Of a DNA stretch of 64,000 nucleotides, positions 60,701-64,000 are shown in pieces. The first letter of the stretch is position 1. The number at the start of each line of letters is the position of its first letter. The notes below the pieces were generated by a model. It was given only the letters and a program-made list of their open reading frames with translations, was not told the origin of the DNA and did not search any database. The stretch is from Gordionus sp. m RMFG-2023 (lineage: Eukaryota; Nematomorpha; Gordioida; Chordodea; Parachordodidae): assembly GCF_954871325.1 (NCBI RefSeq), contig NC_088778.1, positions 14,349,666 to 14,413,665 on the forward strand. The letters run 5' to 3'. Position numbers and translations under genes: made by a program.

Positions 60701-62879
60701 TTCTCTTGGGGCATTCCATGTCAAATCGATCAAAAAACACGATTCTCGGCCGACCCATTTCAATTTTGATAAAAATCCGTATATAACCTAAGAGTCTTGT
60801 AATCTATACTTGGGCAAAATTTTAACATCCTAGCTTTTATACTTATGAAGATATTTACGGTCAAAGCATGAAAAATTGACTTTTTGCTAGTGTCTATATT
60901 CATTAATTTAATGATTATAAAAATTAAGGGAATACATATAATAAATCTAGTATTAAAATAAAGATTATACTTTTTATCTTCAGAAAAGACCTCTTATTCT
61001 CAGAATAAAATTAAAATCCTAAAAATGAAAATTGGGTAAAATCGAATTTTATTAAACTTTAGATAAACATTACTATTACCATTTTATATGAGTATAAAAA
61101 ATTAGAGTGGAGCGACTTCATAATCAAAATCAATAATAACCAGTAAAAAAAATGTAAAAATTATTTTTATACTATGGCGTTTAATTTTTTATGAGCCTAT
61201 TATTCTTAATAATGTATTTTTGTGATAATTTCTTTATAATAACTTCTCTATGACATTCCTATTCAACAAGAGAACTACTTTTATACTATATTTTATTATA
61301 GCGGAATTATCAAGTTACATTTTCATACAAATAATCAACCCTAACAACATATGATGATTTGGCGAAAAACATCTTCAAAGATGTCGGTCATCGAACCAAG
61401 ATTTGGGGGAGCCTCACGAAGGCTTTGATTTAAGACAAAGGATAGCAACAGGCATTCTAAAGGCAAATTATGTTTTATCAACTTAATTAGCCAGGACAAA
61501 ATTCTCGTATTTATTAAATTTAATACTCAATAATCAATTTTTTATTTTAAATTTTTTTAAAAAATATATATTATTGTCCATAATGGCTCGGTTAAATTTG
61601 TATTTTCATCATTATGTTCGTTTACATTAGGATTTAAATTGCATATTAATATTATATTATTAATCATAATATTTTTAATAACGTATAAATTGAGTATATT
61701 ATATGCTTGATGAATACATATTATATAAAAAATTAAAGTATGAATATTATTTAGGAGCGTGCTCAAATACAATCATTTATTTTTAGAATGGTTAAAAATG
61801 GCTTTAAAAATTATCAACATTGGCTTGATCAAATAGTAAATTACAAAAATAAAAATAAAAAAAATTATACTTTTCTGGCAATATAGGTTTGAGTGGCATT
61901 CGTTCTATCAATACAATCTACACAATTTGATCTGAAAACAACTATTTTATTTTTTTCAAAATAAATTGTACAACTTGAAACATATAATCATCGCATATTT
62001 TTCATAATAAATTATTAATTTCATTTACATATTTGCAAATAAAAGTTAAAACAAGACCTGAAAATCTTTGAAAATATGAATATAATGATCCTATCATTTA
62101 ATATAAAAAACTATATTTTCCAGATAAAATGTAACTACTATTAGCATACATTAGAGTCCTGCAGGGCAGACCCGCTGCCTGAGCCATAACAAGAGGCAAA
62201 TTGAATATTATATTTCCCTTTCTAATTCTTCCATTTTTTTCCTGATTTAATATAACAATTTAGAAAAACTAGAAAAGTTTTCCTTAAAAAAATTAGAACA
62301 GATAAACATCATTAAATTACTACAGAGTCATTATAAAATATTTGAATTTAATGCATTATATTAAAATAGAGAATAAAATAAATATTTCTGAGTTTGAGAT
62401 ATATTACCTAATTCCCACTTATAAAAGGTTAAGTCACGGAGATCGCTACTCGATTTAGCTGGTCTCTGGTAAACATTATATTCTAATTTTAACTAGAAGC
62501 ATTGTTAGACATTATCATATAAGCGTTATTCAGAATAGAAAAATAGGACGGGCGATATTGCGTTTATTGTAAAATGCATCTTTTACACTTTGCAATTAAG
62601 TTTTAAAAAAATCTAAGATAACAAAAAAATATTTTTCAAACCATTTTGATCGAAGCTATTTGCTTTACTGGTCCCTTCACTGGTACCGTGACTCAGGAAA
62701 AACATTCCTTTATAATCACTAGAATGAGAATTTTTGAGTTTTATGAGGGAGGGTAATAGATTTTGTTCCCATAAATTTGACAAATTTTGGGCCGCATTTT
62801 TAATGTTGCGACAATTGGCGTGGTAATCGAATTGGACCATCGGAATAATATCGTGGAAAGAAGATATTTTGTGAAGATG
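30297..62879 (-). CDS. SYNJ-like: Synaptojanin (SAC and inositol polyphosphate 5-phosphatase), 3' part, 16 exons, 1012 aa in window
   Basis: The CDS on the - strand joins 62879-62642, 61941-61871, 51208-51059, 49925-49772, 48928-48737, 47747-47663, 46795-46655, 46280-46100, 43210-43052, 40868-40600, 34473-34186, 34012-33618, 33261-33157, 32121-32033, 31218-31155 and 30754-30297 (3039 nt, no internal stop). Synaptojanins dephosphorylate PI(4,5)P2 and PI4P/PI3P during clathrin-coat removal and synaptic vesicle recycling. Numbering from the first residue seen: SAC CX5R site C86-R92; SAC C-terminal helices to about 195; 5-phosphatase domain about 224-560 with GTWNVNGGK (231-239), WFGDFNYR (416-423), PTYKYD (471-476), PAWTDRILW (491-499) and SDHRP (544-548); RRM-like segment from about 590; then a low-complexity tail ending LPPLPPGR (a PxxPxR SH3-ligand core). 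Both catalytic sites look intact. The SAC N terminus lies outside the window. The symbol reflects the family; orthology to a particular paralogue is not shown. Confidence 0.95.
30838..31135. mobile_element. GGAACC-rich non-coding element in a synaptojanin intron
   Basis: Left part CAGAGTTTGGGACTGGAACC and right part AGATCAGAACTGGAACCTA, with AAACCGGAATC and GAAACGGGTTCC inside. It is probably a hAT-type MITE; the borders are only approximate. Confidence 0.5.
31155..31218 (-). CDS. SYNJ-like: Synaptojanin exon o: small Asn/Ser/His-rich exon
   Basis: A 64-nt exon, acceptor TTTTTTTGAACAG and donor ACCAA|GTATTT (phase 1). It encodes [19 protein letters not shown]. It is short and low in complexity, but its splice sites are good and both phases fit. 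Confidence 0.7.
31495..31816. mobile_element. GC-rich hAT-type MITE, 322 bp
   Basis: The ends are CAGAGACCTGCAGAG and CCACATGTCTCTG, flanked by TTATGCAT and TTATATAT (6 of 8 identical). It lies in the intron between synaptojanin exons n and o. Confidence 0.72.
32033..32121 (-). CDS. SYNJ-like: Synaptojanin exon n: C-terminal low-complexity region
   Basis: The acceptor TATCATAAG precedes 32121. The 29 codons include [18 protein letters not shown]. Donor ATTATA|GTAATT is phase 0. Phase agreement with exons m and o is the main support. Confidence 0.7.
32848..33001. mobile_element. GC-rich hAT-type MITE, 154 bp
   Basis: The left end TAGAGATCTGTAGGCCCGGC is followed by GGGCCGGGCC, and the right end is AAGCAGATCACTA. 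The flanks GTATATAT and GTTATATA are similar but not a clean duplication. Confidence 0.7.
33157..33261 (-). CDS. SYNJ-like: Synaptojanin exon m: acidic linker
   Basis: The acceptor AATTTATAG precedes 33261 and the donor is AAGAAG|GTAAAG. The 34 codons are acidic and Asn-rich ([16 protein letters not shown]). The 5' phase 1 and 3' phase 1 fit both neighbours. No motif is recognised. Confidence 0.75.
33618..34012 (-). CDS. SYNJ-like: Synaptojanin exon l: RRM-like continuation and linker
   Basis: The first AG in the open frame, TTAAAAG at 34013, is in the required phase 2 and gives Arg-Phe, as in the family's IRF. The 131 codons include [17 protein letters not shown], plausibly the third RRM strand, and a helical, charged C-terminal half. 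Donor ACATG|GTCAGA is phase 1; another phase-1 donor lies upstream at ACCATG|GTCTCT. A proline/serine insert precedes the strand, so the fold is divergent. An independent gene is unlikely because both phases fit synaptojanin. Confidence 0.72.
34186..34473 (-). CDS. SYNJ-like: Synaptojanin exon k: end of 5-phosphatase, start of RRM-like domain
   Basis: The acceptor CAACTAG precedes 34473; the split Arg is followed by [13 protein letters not shown], completing SDHRP. A linker follows, then [17 protein letters not shown] and GEIVWLR, the beta1-helix-beta2 layout of the synaptojanin RRM-like (DUF1866) domain. The donor is CTTAG|GTTTTT (phase 2). Confidence 0.92.
35231..35238. repeat. Target-site duplication CCAGGCAT, left copy
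   Basis: Identical to 40513-40520; flanks the hAT copy between them. Confidence 0.9.
36045..37745 (+). mobile_element. ZMYM/TTF-type hAT remnant, nested
   Basis: The left side is rich in C runs (36050, 36115), and the right side reads CCTCCCCCATAAGAAAATCC then TGGATACG, usual for this hAT group. The decayed coding sequence at about 36520-37310 includes [39 protein letters not shown] and a closing YIHRD...[12 protein letters not shown]. These are the order and wording of ZMYM1/52-kDa-repressor-like hAT transposases. Many frameshifts and stops. Confidence 0.72.
36351..36405. repeat. 28-bp tandem duplication
   Basis: AATTATTAATAAATATCTAT plus eight bases occurs twice in a row. Low-complexity; probably slippage. 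Confidence 0.7.
37975..38316 (+). pseudogene. hAT transposase, N-proximal core fragment
   Basis: Fragments read [20 protein letters not shown] and then [19 protein letters not shown], the two catalytic-core blocks of hAT transposases, with frameshifts between. The MITE at 38325 interrupts it. Confidence 0.75.
38317..38324. repeat. Target-site duplication GATATATC, left copy
   Basis: Identical to 39069-39076, flanking the nested MITE. Confidence 0.92.
38325..39068. mobile_element. hAT-type MITE, 744 bp, nested in a hAT coding sequence
   Basis: The ends are CAGGGATGCGAATCGG and the inverse CAGGGATTCGAACCCG, with perfect 8-bp duplications. The subtermini repeat GGGTTCGGTTTAAGG and GGTTCGGGTT. 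The interior is A+T-rich and non-coding. It is the youngest layer of this nest. Confidence 0.92.
39080..40045 (+). pseudogene. hAT transposase, C-terminal half
   Basis: The frame at 39181 reads ETRWN-like [20 protein letters not shown] and [17 protein letters not shown] decayed stretch follows, then 39791-40045 with [33 protein letters not shown] and [12 protein letters not shown], the hAT dimerisation domain. It is broken by stops. Confidence 0.85.
40513..40520. repeat. Target-site duplication CCAGGCAT, right copy
   Basis: Identical to 35231-35238. Confidence 0.9.
40600..40868 (-). CDS. SYNJ-like: Synaptojanin exon j: PAWTDRILW and SDHR catalytic motifs
   Basis: The acceptor CTCTAAAAG precedes 40868. 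It encodes [20 protein letters not shown], then [12 protein letters not shown], an acidic insert of about 30 residues, and [12 protein letters not shown]. Donor CATAG|GTTTAT (phase 2) splits the Arg. The Asp-His of SDHR is catalytic in the family. Confidence 0.97.
40869..42235. other. Synaptojanin intron, no gene
   Basis: A+T-rich. A G run at 41767-41778 and GC-richer patches at 41230-41260 and 41390-41470 look like poly-G and GC-rich element ends. Confidence 0.4.
42236..42629. mobile_element. GC-rich hAT-type MITE, 394 bp
   Basis: Ends TAGAGATCTGCAAATCAAGG and CGATGCAGATCACTA. The flanks are ATTGACAT (42228-42235) and ATTAACAT (42630-42637), 7 of 8 identical. The subtermini repeat GGCCCGG, CGGGCCGGGCC and CGAGCCGGG. 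It is one of the best preserved copies of the family. Confidence 0.85.
43052..43210 (-). CDS. SYNJ-like: Synaptojanin exon i: WFGDFNYR motif
   Basis: Fifty-three codons, phase 0 both sides. The acceptor is AAATAAAG (weak tract) and the donor AACAC|GTAATA. It encodes [15 protein letters not shown], then a Lys/Glu-rich helix and SAEQLTLQ. The Asp-Phe-Asn of GDFNYR are catalytic in this family. Confidence 0.93.
43211..43984. other. Synaptojanin intron, first part
   Basis: A+T-rich, with a G run at 43619-43634 of the poly-G type. The frames at 43430 and 43553 are incidental. Confidence 0.4.
43985..45090 (+). mobile_element. Decayed RTE-like LINE reverse transcriptase on the + strand
   Basis: Read in changing frames the stretch gives, in order: [36 protein letters not shown]-like [19 protein letters not shown] (YADD changed to YSKM); [35 protein letters not shown]-like MFCYLGD; and near the end [14 protein letters not shown]-like blocks. 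This is the block order of RTE-type LINE ORF2 with its Cys-rich CGVCGKGV finger. Frames break every few dozen codons. The apparent - strand frames at 44013-44876 are shadows of it. Confidence 0.75.
45430..45613. repeat. 95-bp tandem duplication
   Basis: Two adjacent copies starting GGGTGAAGATGTGCATCTTG (45430 and 45525), differing at a few positions. It is G/A-rich and lies just downstream of the LINE remnant, to which it may belong. The opposite-strand frame 45465-45698 arises from it. Confidence 0.88.
46100..46280 (-). CDS. SYNJ-like: Synaptojanin exon h: VKTG/GNKG and AHLAAG motifs
   Basis: The acceptor TACAAAAG precedes 46280 and the donor is AAAATT|GTGAGT (phase 0). It encodes [15 protein letters not shown] and [17 protein letters not shown], all diagnostic for type II inositol 5-phosphatases. 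The exon adds 60 codons plus the split Lys. Confidence 0.96.
46655..46795 (-). CDS. SYNJ-like: Synaptojanin exon g: 5-phosphatase core
   Basis: The acceptor TTTTTTTTTAG precedes 46795. The phase-2 split codon gives Asn, followed by [11 protein letters not shown] and [13 protein letters not shown]. Donor ATCAA|GTTAAC (phase 2) leads into Lys-Asp of exon h, matching the family's I-R/K-D-V order. Confidence 0.92.
47424..47631. mobile_element. GC-rich hAT-type MITE, 208 bp
   Basis: The ends are TAGAGCTCGGCAAG and TTTGCAGGGCTCTA; the flanks AATAATTG and TATGATTG match at 6 of 8 positions. Interior CTCGGGCCAAGCTC. It lies just beside synaptojanin exon f. Confidence 0.68.
47663..47747 (-). CDS. SYNJ-like: Synaptojanin exon f: GFQE motif
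   Basis: An 85-nt exon, acceptor TTTCTTGCAG and donor TCAAA|GTATGC (phase 2). It encodes [20 protein letters not shown]. The glutamate of GFQE is the expected metal ligand of the 5-phosphatase fold. Confidence 0.94.
47748..48736. other. Synaptojanin intron, no gene
   Basis: About 1 kb of A+T-rich sequence without recognisable features. Confidence 0.4.
48737..48928 (-). CDS. SYNJ-like: Synaptojanin exon e: SAC/5-phosphatase linker and start of 5-phosphatase
   Basis: The acceptor TTATTACACAG precedes 48928; the G of exon d plus TG gives Val. It contains [14 protein letters not shown], the first 5-phosphatase motif, and [11 protein letters not shown] chose donor TTAAAG|GTTTTA (phase 1) because it gives Asp with exon f; two other phase-1 GT sites lie slightly upstream. 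Confidence 0.9.
48929..49771. other. Synaptojanin intron, no gene
   Basis: A+T-rich; a patch of normal base composition at about 49275-49375 is not recognised. Confidence 0.4.
49772..49925 (-). CDS. SYNJ-like: Synaptojanin exon d: end of SAC domain
   Basis: Starts [19 protein letters not shown], matching the conserved SVxRTIQNNF motif. The acceptor AACTTAAG has a poor pyrimidine tract, but it restores the Leu-Lys-acidic-Gly order of the family. Donor TGGG|GTTAGT is phase 1. Confidence 0.92.
50484..50585. repeat. 51-bp tandem duplication
   Basis: Two nearly identical adjacent copies starting ATCAATTATTTGTAATC, in the intron between synaptojanin exons d and c. A shorter repeat GTATCTAGATCCATTTAA follows at about 50600-50670. 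Confidence 0.85.
51059..51208 (-). CDS. SYNJ-like: Synaptojanin exon c: SAC C-terminal part
   Basis: Fifty codons, phase 0 at both ends. The acceptor is ACTAACTAG and the donor GGAAAG|GTAAAA. It contains [15 protein letters not shown] and [11 protein letters not shown], which are conserved in the synaptojanin SAC module. The intron 5' of it is 10.7 kb and full of transposons. Confidence 0.95.
52176..52183. repeat. Target-site duplication ATTATTAC, left copy
   Basis: Pairs with ATTTTTAC at 53638-53645. The uninterrupted opposite arm of the host element reads ATTTTTAC at the same place, so the left copy has one later substitution. Confidence 0.88.
52184..53637 (+). mobile_element. hAT element, 1454 bp, nested in the left TIR arm
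   Basis: The ends are CAGGTATGTGAACCCGAACC and the inverse TAGGGATGTGAACCC, with GAACCCGG repeats in both subtermini. An 8-bp duplication with one mismatch flanks it. It contains a shortened, frame-broken transposase on the + strand. Confidence 0.9.
52640..53432 (+). pseudogene. hAT transposase remnant
   Basis: Pieces in order: [40 protein letters not shown] (from 52800), [21 protein letters not shown], and after a gap [20 protein letters not shown] followed by [12 protein letters not shown]. These are the helical insertion and dimerisation blocks of hAT transposases. The N-terminal finger and much of the catalytic core are missing, with several stops. Confidence 0.82.
54600..56090 (+). pseudogene. 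Transposase-like protein of the long-TIR element, frame-broken
   Basis: Reading across frameshifts gives, in order: [19 protein letters not shown] and [16 protein letters not shown] (54690-54830); [22 protein letters not shown] and [11 protein letters not shown] (54930-55100); HPFVIYYK and [11 protein letters not shown] (55230-55360); [11 protein letters not shown] then [14 protein letters not shown] and [12 protein letters not shown] (55440-55560); [18 protein letters not shown]; and [32 protein letters not shown] and a final ISPLTASG. I recognise this block order from uncharacterised transposon proteins common in invertebrate genomes. An RNase H-like catalytic core is plausible but not shown. 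Multiple stops. Confidence 0.72.
56942..60402. other. Synaptojanin intron between exons b and c, unexplained part
   Basis: Mixed A+T-rich sequence. At 57348-57629 (-) a 93-residue frame has more balanced base composition but no known features. The frames at 58016-58772 (-) and 59684-59866 (+) are hydrophobic or low-complexity and not supported. A G+C-richer patch at 58528-58575 is not recognised. Confidence 0.4.
60403..60714 (-). CDS. Unrecognised 103-residue reading frame, possibly a gene fragment
   Basis: The product is not recognised. The frame runs cleanly from next to a transposon end (60711) to TAG at 60403, with mixed residue use unlike the surrounding chance frames: [20 protein letters not shown], a hydrophobic stretch [12 protein letters not shown], and [19 protein letters not shown]. 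The first Met lies in the transposon end (ATGCCCC...), so the true 5' part is probably missing or displaced. It is on the same strand as synaptojanin, within one of its introns, and belongs to no synaptojanin domain. It may be a truncated host gene, a retrocopy or a transposon gene. Being translated is unproven. Confidence 0.4.
   Translation of the reverse strand: MPQEKLCLFYQLPYTLAIHPLFKERLPLSFKIGIIILPGMALMPHTLILNHSINSVPGILAKRLFESTVGWDESIADWVDEGLIDILPANDAFHYPESALAIL
60711..60910 (+). mobile_element. Left end of a long-TIR family element
   Basis: GCATTCCATGTCAAATCGAT, then CACGATTCTCGGCCGACCCA and further similarity to 52005-52180, including the AAAATTTTAACATCCTAGC stretch and GAAGATATT. No matching right end was found; it is a remnant close to synaptojanin exon b. 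Confidence 0.7.
61871..61941 (-). CDS. SYNJ-like: Synaptojanin exon b: SAC phosphatase catalytic CX5R
   Basis: A 71-nt exon between acceptor AAAATAG and donor AGAAAA|GTATAA. It encodes [18 protein letters not shown], the SAC signature R-(T/S)-N-C-x-D-C-x-D-R-T-N. Catalytic Cys86 and Arg92 are present. The 5' phase (1) pairs with exon a and the 3' phase (0) with exon c. Confidence 0.93.
61942..62641. other. Synaptojanin intron between exons a and b
   Basis: 700 bp, A+T-rich. At 62151-62200, TAGAGTCCTGCAGGGCAG begins like the GC-rich MITE family, but no right end is seen. Confidence 0.45.
62642..62879 (-). CDS. SYNJ-like: Synaptojanin exon a: SAC domain, FDYH segment
   Basis: The acceptor TATTTTCTTAG precedes 62879. 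The frame reads HLHKISSF...[15 protein letters not shown], matching the conserved SAC segment with FDYH and Cys-Arg. The exon is 238 nt. Donor AATG|GTTTGA is phase 1 and continues into exon b. Alternative phase-1 donors exist a few codons upstream (for example ACCA|GTAAAG), so the 3' edge is less certain than the rest. This is the most 5' exon in the window. Confidence 0.88.
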
Positions 62880-62946
62880 CTAAGAAAATAGTATTTTATT
62901 TATTTATAAATGATAAAGCACTCTTAGAAAAAATCATGGGTATAAG

Positions 62947-63134
62947 TCATTCTATGTATAATCGATCACGATTCTCATCCAAAATTTTGTATATAATTTA
63001 AGGTACTGTAACTAAAGCAGCATTTGAATTTTAGCAAGCTAACTTTTTGGAGATATCGGGGTATTTTTACGCTTATTGCCATTTAATTAAATATATACTA
63101 AAACTACAAGATTATAAATAATGATTCTAATGTC
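62947..63134 (+). mobile_element. Long-TIR family arm, interrupted by a hAT
   Basis: GTCATTCTATGTATAATCG, CACGATTCTC, GGAGATATCGGGGT and AAAACTACAAGATTATAAAT align in order with the arm starting at 52005. The similarity stops exactly where the CAGAG end at 63135 begins. Confidence 0.65.
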
Positions 63135-64000
63135 CAGAGTTGTTAAGGAGCGCGCCGCTACATTTTTTCAAAAACATCTGGAGCGCCCTCCTTTTTAAAA
63201 TTGAGTAGCGAGAGCTAGCTCCTTTTAGGGCTGGAGCGGTTAATTAAAATTCAATAAAAATGAAATTTTATTTTATTTAAATTTATCCATTAATAAATGT
63301 TGAGCCGAGTTTTAAATTGGTTTTTCATCTAATCATTTTAAATATTAAACATCAAGTTTTTCATTTTTCTATTGAAAATTTTTTGGAAAATCTTGTAAGT
63401 CATATTATATTAATATTCATTTTATAGATATATAATAAAAAATAGTTTTAGATATTATGGATTTAGAGATCATAGAAAAAAATATTTTAAACTTCTAAAA
63501 GATGTTGATCCAAATGATCCAACAAATTTAAGGGCAAAATGCCTTTTGTGGATAAGTAAAAGTATTTCATTTTCAAAAGCGAGCAGCTTCAATCTAAAAA
63601 AGCATTTAAAAGTAAAAAAAACCTTTCTTTTAAATACAAAATGATATCTATATTTTTTTTTATTTTTGAATAATTTTTTTTTAAAATGGTTATAATTATT
63701 TTTGGGCAATTCATTATAGTTGAGCCTAGGTTGTTAGATATGATGCTTTTTTAAATATATTTTAATATTTATTTCAATTTTCTCATTACTTGTTCAACCT
63801 CCTTTTTTATACCTGAATTAAAAAATATCTTTATAAAATACAATACCCCGTTTCCCTCTAGTGCTCCTGTGGAGCGCTTATTTAGTATTGCAAAACAGGT
63901 CATAGGGGAGAGAAGCATGGATGTATTTTAGATTCTAATTTAGAAAATTTATTACTTTTAAAGGTTAATAAAAGATTATAAATATTTTGATAGATCATTT
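63135..64000 (+). mobile_element. hAT internal-deletion derivative, right end outside the window
   Basis: The left end is CAGAGTTGTTAAGGAGCGCG, with GGAGCG repeats in the subterminus (63145-63235). A degenerate BED finger lies at about 63458-63625: YGFRDHRKKYFKLLKD, AKCLLW, SSFNLKKHLK, with the second Cys and last His lost. The catalytic middle is missing, and at 63842-63930 the dimerisation motif [19 protein letters not shown] appears, then a stop. Such internal deletions typify non-autonomous hAT copies. Confidence 0.8.

Noticed and set aside
1-64000. CRISPR arrays, tRNA or rRNA genes, operons, retroviral genes
   Set aside because: No regularly spaced repeats, cloverleaf-like sequences, rRNA similarity or gag/pol/env-like frames were found; the context is eukaryotic.

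Overview
This is a eukaryotic, animal-type window. By eye it is roughly three quarters A+T. Protein-coding sequence sits in short exons separated by long introns filled with transposons, and many of the longest open reading frames are transposon remnants. A synaptojanin with SAC and inositol 5-phosphatase domains, a rhodopsin-class receptor with long loops, several hAT families, RTE-like LINEs and a long-TIR element together suggest an AT-rich invertebrate metazoan. I cannot name the phylum from the sequence alone. The standard genetic code fits every reading frame.

Two host genes can be assembled exon by exon because every splice phase agrees. On the + strand (1313-29096) is a four-exon class A GPCR of 772 residues. 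All three introns are phase 2 and their donors start GTTATT or GTTATA. The last exon (28919-29096) adds a 58-residue cytoplasmic tail; reading through its intron instead gives a tail ending one residue after the donor. On the - strand (62879 down to 30297) are 16 exons of synaptojanin encoding 1012 residues: the C-terminal part of the SAC domain with its CX5R site, the complete 5-phosphatase domain, an RRM-like segment and a proline-rich C terminus. Its 5' end lies beyond position 64000. The two genes converge, with 1.2 kb between their stop codons.

The rest is mostly transposons. GPCR intron 1 (16.6 kb) holds a large inverted repeat (8.7 and 10.1 kb) and a decayed RTE-like LINE (about 12.46-17.51 kb). 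That LINE was inserted into a TIR element and is itself interrupted by a nearly intact BED-finger hAT transposon (13232-15959) with a perfect 8-bp duplication. GPCR intron 2 holds hAT-type MITEs, a hAT C-terminal remnant and an 867-bp element with GGGG termini. In synaptojanin, the intron at 34474-40599 is almost filled by a hAT copy (35239-40512) carrying a second hAT remnant and a MITE. The intron at 43211-46099 carries a + strand LINE remnant. The 10.7-kb intron at 51209-61870 carries a transposon with about 780-bp inverted arms, one of them split by another hAT.

Several families recur: GC-rich MITEs whose ends read TAGAGRYCTGCAG and whose subtermini repeat GGCCCGG; elements with poly-G or poly-C ends; elements with GGGGARAYTGG ends; and the long-TIR family whose ends read CATTCCATGTCA. 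No tRNA, rRNA, CRISPR or operon-like arrangement was seen. I found no clearly new biological system. The most useful results are the two reconstructed genes, the nested insertion histories dated by target-site duplications, and one unrecognised 103-residue reading frame (60403-60714).
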